Shown: positions 21,123-34,566, counted from the stretch's first letter. The stretch is DNA of 64,000 nucleotides from Hypomesus transpacificus (GCF_021917145.1 NW_025813698.1:596501-660500), one strand, 5' to 3'. A program made the numbers and translations. Notes: generated by a model not told the origin, from the sequence alone.

Positions 21123-22194
21123 CCCCCTGTCAGTGGCTTAAGACTGCACATGCTTAAAACTGCACATGGACGTAACACATGTTTTCCCACACATATACAT
21201 GCTCTTCCTCCCAACTTTCTATTTGGTTTGTTGTTATTTTGGCTGTACTGTGTGACTTTCACAGTGGCATCTAGTAAGAGAAGCCATGCATTGCAACTGG
21301 TATTTTAAGTGTGTATTAAATGAAAATATTTTTATGACTTCTTATTCTTTTATAATGAGTGTGGAAACTCATTGAAAGACTGCAGATCTCCTGAGATACC
21401 CTGCTCCAAGGCGTCAAGGCGTTTGTGCCTGTTGCCGCGAAGGACCATGCTTTGAAATCTTTGCCTTGCACAGAGTGTAAGTCCATTGTTACCCTATTTG
21501 AAGGGATTATGTAATATTACAACGGGTATAACTTGCACGAAGATATAACTATGACAGCCTAAAAACCAATGCTTGGCAATCTCACGTGCCTTGTAAGGAT
21601 ATAAGCATAATCATGCAAAATCAATGGCAACCGTTAAAAATCAATCAGGGACCTGATGTTTGAGGTGGACGGTGAAAGGTGGCAACATTTCGAAAGAATC
21701 TGCAAGATAAAATGCTTGTAACTGTATGTGGGTAGGTCTATGCACTCAGTGTGTTGGAGAAATAAACAGAACATCGAATGAAAGTCCTTCAACTCAACAT
21801 CAAAGTGATTAATTTTGTCAAAGCGTTTAATGGGGCCTTAGGATGCTGTTGCAGCTGCTCTGATCCATGTTTCCCCCCTGACCTCTGCTCAGATTATTGT
21901 CCTAGAGCACTTCACCCCCAGCAGGTGGAGATAGAGTTGTAATTCACATGGAGTGGATTGTTCACGGTCCACAGATCCAAAGAAGCAGTTTGATTCAGTT
22001 TTTCTATGTAGCAGTGTCATTTTTTGGGTGGGGACAGATGTTGTATTTACACTGGCAATCAAACTATGGTGTGGCCAAAAAGTATAAGAAATGAACCCTT
22101 CTAGCTATTGATTCTCAGTTTATCTGTTCATTTATGTTCATTCAGTTGGTTTATGACAAAGGTAAAAGAGATCAATGCATATATTTTGTGAGAC

Positions 22195-22690
22195 TTTAAT
22201 TCATTGAAACTGAAATGTTAATTCTCATGTCTACTGTTTGAACATTGGATAAGTTTAGTTTGCTGTACAATCACTACAAAATGAACTTTAACATTTGAAT
22301 AGAAAAAATTAAATAGAACATAGGCTTAAGACATAAGAAATTTAAGTATAAAGTGCTTTCTCTTACAAAGGGAATACTGTTATTTACAAAACAATCAATA
22401 TGACTGACATGGAGACCACTGAGACAGTGGATTATAGTGATCCACTAATGGTGAGGCTAAATGGCAAATGTATATATCACAAAGTGCTAAATGATTCCAA
22501 CTTCAGAAAAAGAAACAAAAGAAATCTTTGTCATTTTTATACATTGAGAAGTTTTCTTTCCGGATGGGTTCTGTGTACCCTTTAGTCGGCTGTGTGTGCA
22601 AAAGTCAGTAGTCTTCAGTTGTTGAGTACGATGGAGTGAGAAACCGGTGTAAAAACATGGCTCACTGTTGTGAAAGTGAAACCAATGCAT
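22195..22690 (-). other. angptl4: angptl4 3' UTR, tentative
   Basis: Sequence downstream (- strand) of the stop at 22691-22693. The nearest polyA-like hexamer on the - strand is ATTAAA at 22195-22200, so the end is placed just beyond it. No AATAAA was seen on this strand in the interval. The dpp9 signal at 21,761 leaves about 400 bp between the convergent ends. Confidence 0.45.
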
Positions 22691-25314
22691 TTAGGACTTG
22701 ATGGAAGCTGGGGCAATCTTCATGATAACGCTCTTCAAATGACGGTGGTGCGATGTCATTGTGTTCCAGAAGGCCAGCTGCCTCCTCGTCTGTTGTCTCT
22801 GAACGTTCTTCTTAGGAAACTTGCCGTTCAGGTTGGCATTGCCACAATCACTGAACCACCAACCACCTGTAATATTGTAAAGTAAAAAAAAGATTTAGAA
22901 ACAACATTCTTTGATCTTGGAATTTCACAGCTTCACGAAAGTTGAAGACTTGGCGAGCTCACGTGAAAGAAAAATGGTCTCACCTGAGAGGTGCTGGGCA
23001 CAGTTGAGGTCAGCTCTCTGGTCGTTGTCTCGGTCAGAAGTGGAAAACGGCAGACCAGAAGACCCTGTGTGCAGAGCGCTCTCCTGGTTCTCCCTGGAGC
23101 CCAGGTGCAGGGCGTAGTTATTCTCGTCTCCGTCCAGGTGAAACGGGTACTGAACGGGTTGCACCTCTCCTCTCAAATCAGAGACCTCCACCACAAGTGT
23201 ATTCTCGCCTTGGTTCGACAGAGAGTGAATGTTCTCCAGTCCCAGCCAGAATTCACCTGAAATATAAAAATTCCAGATTAGTTACATTCAATCACATGAG
23301 CATACACGTGAATAAAGTTAGGATTTGGGGTTTATTTGAGCTGAATATGGACATACCTGTCAAGCTGCCAAAGCCTTTCTGATAGGCCTCCCATAACTGG
23401 TTGAAGTTCTGTGACCCATCCAATCGTTTCTGGATAACTGTCCATCCACCTTCTGGAAGCAGGAGAAAGAGAGAGCAGAGAGTAAGAAATCTTTCTAAAA
23501 GTTTTCAACTCCTAAGACTAGACTTCACAGCCTATTGTAAATTGAGTGTTGGTAAAGTTGTAAAAATCAACCATGCTGTTAAGAGTAATTGAGGAGACTG
23601 GGTTTTTTTCTCACCGGATGTCATTTCGCAGAGGACATCAAAGGGCATTGAGTTGTGAGGCTGGATGGTGTACACACCACTACTTTTCTGCCCTTGCAGA
23701 AACAGCTCATGGCAATCTTTGGCAAAACCTGAAGATACAAAAAAACAGAACAGTCGTTTTAATTAGCCACTCGATGAAATAGATGATCTGGTGATTTATA
23801 CAATGCTTTGACACCAAGTACAACTTTACTGATTTACAACTGTAAAGGTGAATGTGTATCATCAATTATGATATTGTCATGTCATACTCTTATCCATTAA
23901 CTGTTTAATTTTTTTCTGATCTGAGTTAGACTTTGGACAGGATCTTCTGCCAACAGAGAAATTGGTCTAAAGTACAGTTTTCTATATCACCAGGAGCAAA
24001 GTGTGACCATAGGTCTACATTGTGACATACTTGGAATGCTTGTAAATGAATACATGTCTGTACTTGCTTACGTGCAAAATGTCTTGCATAATGGAAGTGT
24101 AGAGTCTACATCTATACACTAGCTGGATAACCATTAACAAGATTACATTTTAAATGTGGTTGGCTAAAGATATTCTTTTCAGCCAGAGCTAGAATATATA
24201 TATTTTTTTTCAGGTTGTTCTCCCACACAGCATATGTATCAGTTTACTGCTCTGGGCAAGACATTGTGAGTCGTTTGCATGGCTTCTGAGAAACTAGGGG
24301 AAAGGTTATATGCTTTGAGAGGTGGTTGGTATGTATGGGTGTGTATGGGGCATGTTTCATGAAAGTATCTTACCTGTTTGAGAATTTCTTTGTTCTGTGC
24401 TTTTCCGTGCTGTCTCTTCGTCCCTGCGTCTAACAAGGGACTTGAATTTCTTGTGCATGACCTGGGGAACATAATCAAACAAAACATGTCAAGAACACCA
24501 TTTTCATGTCTTATTTATTGACTTATTTGAACCCACCATCTCCCCCCTTTTTTCAATTAAGACCAATGTCACTGTTGTCGAGTACATACCCTGCCTTGCA
24601 GTGCATGCAGATGGCTGTTCTGTTTCTCCAGCTTGTCTTGCTGTTGTCGTATTTTCTCCACTAAGCCATCAATCCGTGTGTTCTGTGCTTCCAATATTCT
24701 CTAAAAAATAAAAGTGAAACCAAGTTAGCCATTTATCGACAGATGCATGATGTCAAACTCTGTCCTTCCACTGCTAGGATTACATGGAATTATACTATTA
24801 GAGAAACTGGTGGAGTCTGTCTCACCTGGATGAAGCTGACATCACCGTGGTTACTGTTGTTGCTGTCCTTCAGGGCTCCAAGGGCTCCATCCACCTTCTC
24901 CTCCAGCCTCTCCATCCTGGCATTACTGTCCCGTCGCTCAGCCCTCAGCTCCTCCACCTTCACCCTCATTTCAGAGGAGACGTTCTCGGCCTGACTCTCC
25001 CTGTCCTCCATCTCCCGGGCTTCCTTCGCTAACGCCTCCCCCTGGGCCAGGCTGTTTCTTGCCAGCTCGGCCACAGTGGCATTGAAGGCTTTGAGCTTGC
25101 TGCTGATGTCTCTCATCTGGCTCTTGCTCTTCTCCACGTGTTCTTTGAGCCCGTGGCCCAGCTGCAGGAGACCGTGGGCCACTACGTTGACATCGTCCCA
25201 GGAGGCATACACTTCTCTGTTGCTGATCTCCGCTCTGTTCCTCTCAAAGGGCAAACTGATGGTCGCTTGAACCAGAATGCCAACAAGGAGCAGAAGTATC
25301 ACTGGTGTCTGCAT
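22691..25314 (-). CDS. angptl4: angiopoietin-like 4, complete (secreted lipase inhibitor)
   Basis: ANGPTL4 is a secreted protein whose N-terminal coiled coil inactivates lipoprotein lipase and so directs triglyceride use. Exons on the - strand: 25314-24826, 24700-24590, 24461-24374, 23728-23615, 23452-23357, 23256-22984, 22866-22691; the sum is 448 residues. Residues 1-20 are a signal peptide ([20 protein letters not shown]). The lipase-inhibiting motif [17 protein letters not shown] follows at 37-53, then a long heptad-rich coiled coil with N-glycosylation-like NAT, NVS and NNSN. The fibrinogen-like domain runs from Cys235 to the end, with four Cys and [15 protein letters not shown]. The coiled coil has no Cys and no clear RxKR site follows it (see findings). 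The neighbour kank3 is divergent, as in human. Confidence 0.93.
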
Positions 25315-25410
25315 CTTTGGCTTTAAATGATGTTCTCGGTCTTTGGAATGTTTTGAGCTCGACGCTGGTCTTTTTCTAGTGTCTCGTTGGATCCGTGCTC
25401 AAGACCAGGA

Positions 25411-25430
25411 GTGTGAGGTTTATATATCCT
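25411..25430 (-). promoter_or_regulatory. angptl4: angptl4 TATA box
   Basis: On the - strand the sequence reads gatataTAAAc, with TATATAAA at 25426-25419. It lies about 105 bp upstream of the start codon, putting transcription start near 25,390 and giving a 5' UTR of about 75 nt. No other TATA element is closer. Confidence 0.65.
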
Positions 25431-26739
25431 GCTGCCTGCATTGAGCTTGCGGGTGGCTGTTCTCATTGGCTACTGGGCTGTGTGGGGGGGGGTGTGGTAT
25501 GCATAATGTGATGCACTCCATTGATACAGGGGAGAATTTGTTGAGGGGTTGGAAGTTAATGTAAATGAGCAGTACTGTAAGAAAAAAACTGAAATCTGAG
25601 AATAGTTACCTTTCACCTTCTTTCTCCCCTTACAGTTCAGTGCACAAGAATGACTTTATCAATATATTCACAAAGTATATTTTTGTCAATAAATCTAATT
25701 TGTATTAATCTTGAAAAAAATAGCACGATTATGATATAATTTTGGATTAAAGCGTAGCATTAAAAGCGTAGCCAGGCATTTTGTGGCTTGTTATTGCAGT
25801 CTATTTTAGCAAAAATGATAGTGAGTTACAGCTACACTATCAAACAAAGATATGATTTCATACATAAGAATGAGCTGCTTAATTTAGATATACATTTGTA
25901 ATTTACTAACTAAATATTTTATGTCCTTCCAGTGCATAGTGTTTTAAAACAACACTGAAAAACATGTTTTTTTTCCCACCTAAAGGCATCTGGTGGATCT
26001 TGCATGGGGAGAAATGCAGTAAAACAGAGTTTCAGACGTGGTCGTTGTGAGAAGTAGGGGAAAGTTCATGCTCAGAATTGAACCATTACAGCCATTCTCC
26101 AAAACACGTGCTGGGAATTCTACACACACCCCAGGCACACAGGATTCAGTTTTCAGGCAAGACCAAACATCGAAGGGCCTGTCTACATGTGTAGAGGTAT
26201 TTTGTGGAAGTTCCTTAAGAGAAACACAAGTAAGAATCATGTGTTAACTGGCTGACTGACAATTAAAGTGATCCCTTTTCAACCGAACCACATTTCACGG
26301 AACAATGGAGACACAGAATGACCCACAGTATGGGGCCCAGAACAGTTCCTGTAGAGAAGGGTTGAGCTTTAAGGACACGTAGCCTCAAGTAGTTGCTCCT
26401 GTCCTGCACGTCTCCCCATACTGCCGGAACATTCTTAATGCCTATGATTTCTTTACCAGCACACAGTATCTGCCGGTGGGAAATGTTTTATTATGTCGGC
26501 AGGACATGTTTAGTAATCAGTTGCTCTTGGATGAACGAGAGAATTCCTTTTGTTCTGTCCCAGGTATCATAGCATTTTCTACCATCAAGCTCAAATGATG
26601 TATTGTAGACTCCAAGCTAACACTTAAGTTGAAATGTTACTGAACATTGTGTATAAAGGTTAAAATTATTTTGTTGTATTTTTATTTCACATTGCATTCA
26701 TCGTTCTAATTCTAAACACATTCCTAAACACCCATGTAT

Positions 26740-26944
26740 GGGGGTCAGATGGCTGAGCGGTTAGGGAATCATGGCTGAGCGGTTAGGGAATCTGGCTATT
26801 AATCAGAAGGTTGCCGGTTCGACGTGCAAAATGTTGAATGTCCTTTGGCAAGGTATTTCACCCTACTTGCCTCGGGGGGAATGTCCCTGTACTTACTGTG
26901 AGTCGCTTTTTATAAGAGCGTCTGCTAAATGACTAAATGTATGT
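26740..26944 (+). mobile_element. tRNA-derived SINE, copy C, with duplicated A-box unit
   Basis: Forward copy of the family: gggtcagatggctgagcgg head, body with ccttgcctcgggg-like text, and tail gagcgtctgctaaatgacta. The 22-bp unit at 26749-26770 is repeated exactly at 26771-26792, so the A-box region is present twice. The other copies have it once. Confidence 0.85.
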
Positions 26945-29900
26945 ACACTATGACTGTAACTTCAAAAGAAGCTATAAAGCTAGTTAGTTATTTGTATTAC
27001 GTTTTTGCTCATTTAAAACAAATACATATAAAAACCATCTCAATCTTTATGAATAATTCTTTCTTTGTAGATTGTATGACTCGGTAGTCCTTTGATAGTA
27101 ACAGACTGAACAGACCATTTGTTTTTACTCAGTTTTCCCCTCAGTTGCGGGTTAGTGTGTGAAAGGTGAAGATGAGATCACGTGCCAGGTCTCTTGCATC
27201 AGCCTCAGGGAGCCAGGGTCCACATCCACGGCTGCTTCTGATCACACACAGCTGGGAACAAGACTCCTTGTTAGTTCCGAAGGGCAATCCAACCATAACA
27301 AGCTTTGATGTTTCATGGCTACAACAACATACTTTTGTTTATTGAGACAATGGATTGATAAAACACAACTAGAACATATTTCAGATAGAGCAGTTTATAC
27401 ATATGTTGATTTGAACATTTGTATTTAATGTTGTACCATTAATGGACCTTTATACAGTTTAATATACCACATGGTGGATAATGATTCATTCATATTGGGA
27501 ACAACAGATCAAGCATCAGTTACACATGTTGACTAAGCGTATTGTGATTTGTCGTGGACCCAGTGAACAGATGTTATTCACAATGTTACAACTGAAATTC
27601 CATTCACATCCATCATGTTGACCCTTTACCCAGATTCCAGACGCAAAGCATTTGTAGTCTGGAACGTATGTATTTAGGCTGTTCCCTTCCTGATGTTAAC
27701 TGACTCACCACAGCCCACAGTTGCCCTTTCACCTAAATAAAATATCCAGATTCAACCCCTTGTTTTTGAACAAAAGTGGTTGTCAATGTCTATCATAATT
27801 GTTCTCCCCAATTTAAACAGTTATATAATGTGAAGCTATGTAACTCAAGGTGTGTACAAAATGTTAGGGCATACATAAAGACACACCCAGTTGAAAACCA
27901 TCAAAAACATAATAAGGATATTGTTAAGGACTGGAACTGATACCTCCTCTGATGGGTCCCACAATTATAGGTTTTCACAATGACGTAGTTGCATTTGGGG
28001 GCCTTTTTTGTAGTAATGGGTTAGTACGAACACCCAAGGACATGGCAATACAATACAGCACACTGAATATGACACAATTGTAGAAAAGAAAGGAAGAAGG
28101 ACATGACCAACATTTCTGTCACGAGTCAGTCTTGATATTACAAACGGGTACATGAAACATCAAGTACAAAGACAAAGACGATTACTCATGGGACAGAGTG
28201 GCCATCATGACTGATTCCTACTCCACGTCAGTCTGGTGTTAGACCCTCACCCAGCCCTTTGGTCCATCAAATAAAGGAGTCCTCCGGTCATGCTGCAATG
28301 GTTGGCTGTCACGTAGAAAGAAATGCAAATAGTGTTGTAAACTCTGATCTATTTCTGTCTATTTAACCTGGTAATTGAGTCACCTTTGTCCCATCCTTGC
28401 CTTTATCCTGCTGATCAGTCCAGATGACTATTTACTCATGTGAGGTTCAATGATTGGTCGGTTCTTCACTCTCTCTTTCACTGATTAAAAGTCTGGTACG
28501 TCACGTCATGCGTGCACAAAATGGTTGCTGACTTGCAGTTCACCTTTTACCTAAAAAAGAGATCACCCCAGCTCTTTCTGGTTCCATGAAATGTGTTGGT
28601 TTAATCTTTGGGGAAGGCCAAATAATCTTTGGCAGGACAAACTCACCCAGTTGCACCCAATCGGCTTGAATTAAAATACTTTGTTTTAAAAAGGATTTAA
28701 GCTTATAGTGCAAGACCTTGAATCCAATTGGCACACCTATAAAGGTTTCCTGTTTGTCCTACGCCGTGACGGCCTGTGATATCCTTCGAGCCAGTAACCC
28801 ATGACAACATGTTTTCTTGGACTTTGGTGTGTCCTCGTCTTATCATTCCTTCACTGTGATACTCACTTGTTTCTATTGGTGAGGTGTTCACGCCTTTAAC
28901 ATAGGTTAAAGCCAAAAGTTGGAAATTGATTGATTATCAATGATGATTGTCAGTTTGTAGATATATCTTTTTAGTGAAGTCGTTATCAATTCACCATCCA
29001 CACGTGTTGAAATAATAATAACTGAAGGTCCATAAAGGTTGAACTAAACATGTTACAGGCCAAGATCATAAACAGTACTATCGGTGCCTGCATCACTGGG
29101 ATGCCCTCATTGATAAATGTTTTACTGCCACAACAACAGTATAATACGTTTTTGCTTGTTTGCTGTTTGGATGTCTGAAAATCTGATTGGTCCAAGCTTG
29201 GTTGCAGACTATTCCACACAAGAAGAATTGCGCAACAGGACTCTTATGCAGTAGTTGCTGACGTTGGATTCATTAGAGGGAGTTAGGTGATTCTATGGTC
29301 GAACAGTACATTGCATACTCTTGGAAATGTTGAGTCACTCCATAGAGAATGCCAACCCCTCCCCTGAACCAATCAGCTCCTCTCCAGTTATAGTGGATCG
29401 CTTATGTCAGACCAACAATGTGTTTTTTCAAAAAGTGGTTTTGAATAGTAAAAAATAAAAATACACCATTCTTTGTTCATCAACTGTCTCCACTTGTTTC
29501 TTGTAATCAGCAGCTTTCAATTATTTCACGAGATCCCTCACTCCTGATGAGTTCCCAGTCAAGAACAGACAACCCACCACCTGTATGTGTGGTTCACTGA
29601 GGAGGCAACACTCTGACGTGACCCTGACATGATGTCTAACAAACGGTGTCTGATAGTAACCTCAGAGTCTGGTTCCTATATCCTGGTGTGACCATCTGGA
29701 CCGGAGGGTCACATGACCCCAGAGGGAAGCACTGAGCCCCTGGCCCTGCTCCCAGCATTATCCTCACCACAACACCCGTGGGGCGAGAGAGAGGTGTGTT
29801 TGCCACATACTGCATATGTTTACAACAGCACTGGCTGCTTTTGTGATAAATAAGAAGTTTGTAGCATGTGTAATCAAAAGCTATGGTTAATTGATAACAA

Positions 29901-30310
29901 TCAACATCAAATCGCATGAAGGGCCATTAGATTCATGTACAACATAGTTCTTATGAACCATGCATTTGTGTGCAACCAAATTCTGGGTGTTAACTAAGTT
30001 TATACTGTGTATAACTGAAGGGAAAACTATCAACTGCAATTTCGCAGCTGACCCAGAGAACTCTGAACGAGACTGACTCTGAACAAGACTAAAGAAACGT
30101 TTCCAAATGAGACGTGAACTTATGAATATATCAAAATATTCAAATCCTCAACAGAGTTAAAGACATCTGGTCAAATATTTAGCAGTTATCTTTACACACA
30201 TCTCAAGGGTCAAGAAGCAATGATCTATCACTTCCAAAGTCAGTCAACACAACAGGGCATCCCCAAAGGATTTGAATGCTCTTACTTTAATGTGCTTTCC
30301 ACATCTTGGT

Positions 30311-30506
30311 TTTACATTTACATTTAGTCATTTAGCAGACACTCTTATCCAGAGGGACTTACAGTAAGTACAGGGACATTCCCCCAAGGCAAGTAGGGTG
30401 AAATGCCTTGCCCAAGGACACAACGTCATTAGGCTCGGCCGGGAATCGAACTGGCGACCTTCAGATTACTAGCCCAATTCCCTAACCGCTCAGCCACCTG
30501 ACTCCC
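30311..30506 (-). mobile_element. tRNA-derived SINE, copy D
   Basis: Reverse-oriented full-length copy of the same family, starting on the - strand at gggagtcaggtggctgagcg and ending with catttagtca-type repeats at the left border. Intergenic. Confidence 0.85.
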
Positions 30507-31300
30507 TTTAAACCTTACAGTAGTGGCTCTCCAGTCTACAGGCACACTATGTACTTTCCTCCTATCTCCTCCAGGCTCTGTTTATATTTTCCAAATCAAT
30601 TTGTCTCAGTAGGAGTATTATCTTTCTGCATTTTCTGGTATCTCCCTTCTTACACTTTTAGCCTTTGCCTCGGTCTCGCATGTGCCAAAACTGACCCAAA
30701 CATATTTTGGCACCTTTGGTCTATTTCCTCTGCAAAATCCTTGTTTGAAAATAGTGTCTAGACTCTGATAGGAATATGCACGCTGCTGACTCATAAACTT
30801 GTTGCTATTTACAAGCTCTGTGACATAACATAGAGGCCACTAGAAAAGTATTGAGACAAGGACAGGACTTGATGTGCTTAACCTTTTTTATTTTATCTGA
30901 GCCTACGCTTGGATGGAAACGGAAATGTAACTGTGATGCAATAGTGCCCTCTCCTGTCAGGTCCCTCAATTGCAACTCAGCTGAGAAAGTCCACACAGTT
31001 GATTTCAAGATTAGAATGTCATGACTTATATCATGAGATAATGACTGAACATGAAAAGTGAACAATTACGACTGTAACACAAATTCTGACTACAGTCTAT
31101 CAAATCTCTCCCTGTTTGCAGTGCTTTGGAAGCGCGTTCCTTGCACAGTAAACAGCGGATAGCTGTCTGAAAAAAGAACATCGGGAGCTGTTTCTGTTTG
31201 AAATGTAAAGTACTTATCAGCACGGTGCTGAAGGGAACTACAAACACCTAAACAAGGTCTCCTATAAAAGTGCAAATTACTAGGTTATGTCAGGAAGGCT

Positions 31301-31346
31301 ACACACAAACACACACGCACACGCACACACACACACATACACACAC
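31301..31346. repeat. CA-rich microsatellite
   Basis: Mostly CA dinucleotides with interspersed CG and TA steps (acacacgcacacgcacac...). Imperfect, about 46 bp. Confidence 0.85.
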
Positions 31347-31869
31347 TGAATACAAAACACAGCATAGAAAATAAAGATGTAATGCAAATCATTTGATTAG
31401 CTATGTTCCTGTTTTGTTCTCTTTTCTTAACAGATCAGATATGACATTTGTGCGCATGATTCTCTAAACTGACTTGGCATTATGAAATAGGATAAATCAA
31501 ATCAAATGTTTGAAGACTTGAAAGTGGGTTTTGTTGTTGAGTCACATGGATAAACTTGCCCTACAATGTTAGGTTATTTATTCACCAGTTATTATTGGTT
31601 ATATTTTATTATGAATGGATTGCCTAGTTCCACAATTTCACTTAGAATTAAAGACTAAAATCTAGAGACGTTATTCCACTGCAATTGACATAGATGGCAT
31701 CAAGGGTTGACTATCTTTATAACAACTGAGGCGTGTTGGCCACACACTTGCCGCCATCAGACTGACTTGAAACACGGTTCCCACCCACTCTGTTGTCCAC
31801 ATCATTTGGCCTCATAGCGCCTTTTCATTGGACGCCTCTAATGTCTGTCATTGACAGTCAAGACCTTTG

Positions 31870-31995
31870 AAGAGTGAGCTGGGAACGGGGAAAGCGCGAG
31901 GGGTGGCAAGGTTTTACTCATTCTCCAGCTTTATTACCTTATCCGAAGAATGTCGTGAGGAGTTCTTAAGAGCGCCTATAAAGAGAAACTGAAAG
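31870..31995 (+). other. kank3: candidate kank3 first (untranslated) exon and promoter area
   Basis: A locally GC-richer segment with gcgcgaggggtgg-type sequence and an inverted CCAAT (cattgg) about 45 bp upstream. It ends in a strong donor, gaaag|gtaaga, at 31995/31996. No ATG-initiated coding frame of note crosses it. It lies upstream of the kank3 leader exons at 40 kb, so it may be the distal transcription start; this would make an 8-kb first intron. The left border is arbitrary. Confidence 0.3.
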
Positions 31996-32888
31996 GTAAG
32001 AGAAATTTGATAGCATACTGTACGCGGTCTCATTTTCTCTTGAACGATAATGTACAACACAGATGGTTGAATGTATAAATTAAAGTTAGCTACAGGTAAA
32101 TGCATGCCACCAGGAGAGTGCAAATGGTATGCAACAGTTTTACAAAGGCAGTGTCCTTTATAGTGCTACGTAAGTGTTTTGTTTCGTGTTGTAAACATTG
32201 TAAACTTTTACATTTGATGTTGGGACAAAAAGGGTGTTTCCGAACCTACAATTCTACGCAGACCTTAAAACGCTGGCGCTTGCATTTTCTAACCATCTTT
32301 GGAATGTATAGATTATGAAAATATTATATTGGCTATGAGCAACGTTTTGGAGCGGAATGTATTTTTATTGATCATCACCTTAATGCATCTATATATGTAC
32401 TTTTCGACTGATTCTATAGGCTACTGTAGCGTACTAGTTCATTAATTTGTCCCATGAAATATACAAAATGTGATGCAGTTGTGATCTCACTAAAGAGTGC
32501 CTGTTAATTCACTACAGCAGTAAGGCAACACCATCTTATACAAACAACTTATAAAGATGAGTGAAAGTTATGTATATCTATCACATATTATTCTCCAGCT
32601 TTGCCTTCAGCTGTGCAACACATTCCATGTGATGGGATGTGCAAAGGATGGATAGTAAAAATATTCGTATTATCTAGCAATTTCTTTGAGCCATTATATA
32701 ACAATGGGACACAACATGGAAATCCCCAAATTGTCAGTGGAGATTCAACCCCCTAACATCCTAACAACCTCATGTTGTGTTAGTGGTGCCAAATCTTTAC
32801 CACTCTACTGAGTAACACCAAGTTGAGTTCCACAGTCTCCCACAACAACATGCGATCACATCATGCACAACCGAACAGAACATGGATT

Positions 32889-33071
32889 CAGGGCCGGCCC
32901 AATGCATAAGTGAATTAAGCAACTGCTTAGGGCCCCCGTGGCCACCACAGGGCCCCCAAGAGCACATGAAATTACAGTTCAATGTTTAAAAAAATATATA
33001 TATATTAACAACGCCAAGGGGTCCCCAAGTCAATTTAGCTTAAGGCCCTGTAAAGGCTTGGGCCGGCCCTG
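32889..33071. mobile_element. hAT-like MITE with CAGGGCCGGC termini
   Basis: The ends are inverted: cagggccggccc at 32889 and gggccggccctg up to 33071. Flanking octamers catggatt and cctgggtt agree at six of eight positions, as an eroded 8-bp target duplication would. About 183 bp with no coding capacity, so non-autonomous. CAGGG-type ends and 8-bp duplications point to hAT. Confidence 0.7.
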
Positions 33072-34566
33072 CCTGGGTTCATATTGTTTTGGCTAATTTG
33101 GATTATTTCCTCCTATCTGGTCATGCAGTGTGCGGCCCCTGCCTAATTGTACTACCCAGACTCATCGTCATCCACTTGACTGCTAACCATCTCCATGTTG
33201 TCTGTCATGTGATTCTGTTCGCTTTGCTGGCTCATTGCCAGTGTTTGATTCCCTGGTCCATCTTACCTTCCTTGACAACCATCAAACTACACTGCGTTTT
33301 AATTCAAGTAACTCGATTCACTGACGTTTTCTTATAGGTATTTGTAACTCTCAGATCTGAATATTAAGTCGGATTAAAATAACTTTTTCATTCAGCTTGC
33401 ACATATAGTACAATCATTAAAGTTCCTGACCTCTCAGTATCGTTATTTTTACTTCAGGAAGGTCGAACCAGATATAAACATTGCAAGCTAATAAAGTCTT
33501 GTTGTGTACAATGTCTGAATGTATCTTCTGTAGACATTTGAGAACTGATTGGGGAGTGTGGGAAAGAAATATTAAACTAAACTAGGATTCATCAACAAAT
33601 ATTTGAACAAATAGACAAAGCCGATTCACATGATTCATTGACAACGTGCTCTCTGACACAGAAGATTCTGTTCTGAGGTCAGAGTAAGGTGAAATAAAGA
33701 TTAAATCAAAATAGATCAAGAAAGAAATCACTTGTGGGATCTTTTTGCCTCCATGTCTCTGTCTGTAAACAGCAGAATCCCTGCTAATGACAAAAGATAA
33801 ACTTTCTGATTGTCTAAGCTATAAAGGTAATCTGCGAAACAGCATGATACGATTGCAACATATTAGTCTCTGCATGGTTTATCGGGTGAGGCTCATTCGC
33901 AAGCACCTTGTCAGGATCCTCCACACTTGACTGATGTGTTGTTATCCTAGATAAAGCTTGAGACTCATTGGTGCAATTCAAAACAGTTTTGTCTGTTGGA
34001 TGGTGATGTGTGAAGCTTTCAACAACATTGATGAGCTCACCCAAAGGATGTGTGATGGTTAGTTCCTGTAACGGCACACTTGGGTATGACTTACAGCGTG
34101 CATCTCAAAAATAGAACCGCCGTAAATTTAGTGCGGGGAGTGTTATGTGGCTAGTGTAATAGTCTGATACATGGGACATGCCCCATGTCTGAGCGATGAG
34201 AATAAAAGTCCATATTAGGTTGTATTCTTTCATACAAATACCCTTCTCTGCACTTTCGGTCCTATTTCATTTAAATGCACTTTGAAAATCCAATCTGTGT
34301 TAAAAGGTTTGTGGCCTGTGAGTGAGTTATCTGACTGGCTGAGTTGTTCACAGCCAGTGAGAGCTGGGCTGTTCTCTAGGTATTTTCTGTGCAAATATCT
34401 ACTTTGAAATCAGTCCCAAAAAGTGCAGATCATCGCGGGGGCTGTAATATTCAAAGTCTATATTGGGGCTCGATATCCAGTCCAAAAAATACATTTCAGT
34501 TCATTATTCATTTCATAACAGTAGCTTAGCTATGAAGGTAGGGCCCAGGCCCCCCTCATTTGTCTG

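Larger units (their letters stand above)
20675..21780 (+). other. dpp9: dpp9 3' UTR with two polyA signal candidates
   Basis: After the TAA ending at 20674 there is a C-rich then T-rich region with a 23-nt C run (20782-20804) and a 27-nt T run (21096-21122). ATTAAA at 21315-21320 and AATAAA at 21761-21766 are the candidate signals, so the transcript may end near 21,340 or 21,785. The gene converges on angptl4, whose 3' end lies just to the right. Confidence 0.55.
25450..31850. other. gene-poor interval upstream of angptl4
   Basis: No coding exon recognised. The stretch holds two SINE copies (26.7 and 30.3 kb), a CA microsatellite at 31.3 kb and otherwise unique-looking AT-rich sequence. Short open frames show no family motif. 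Regulatory sequence for the divergent angptl4-kank3 pair is expected here but none could be pinned down. Confidence 0.5.
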
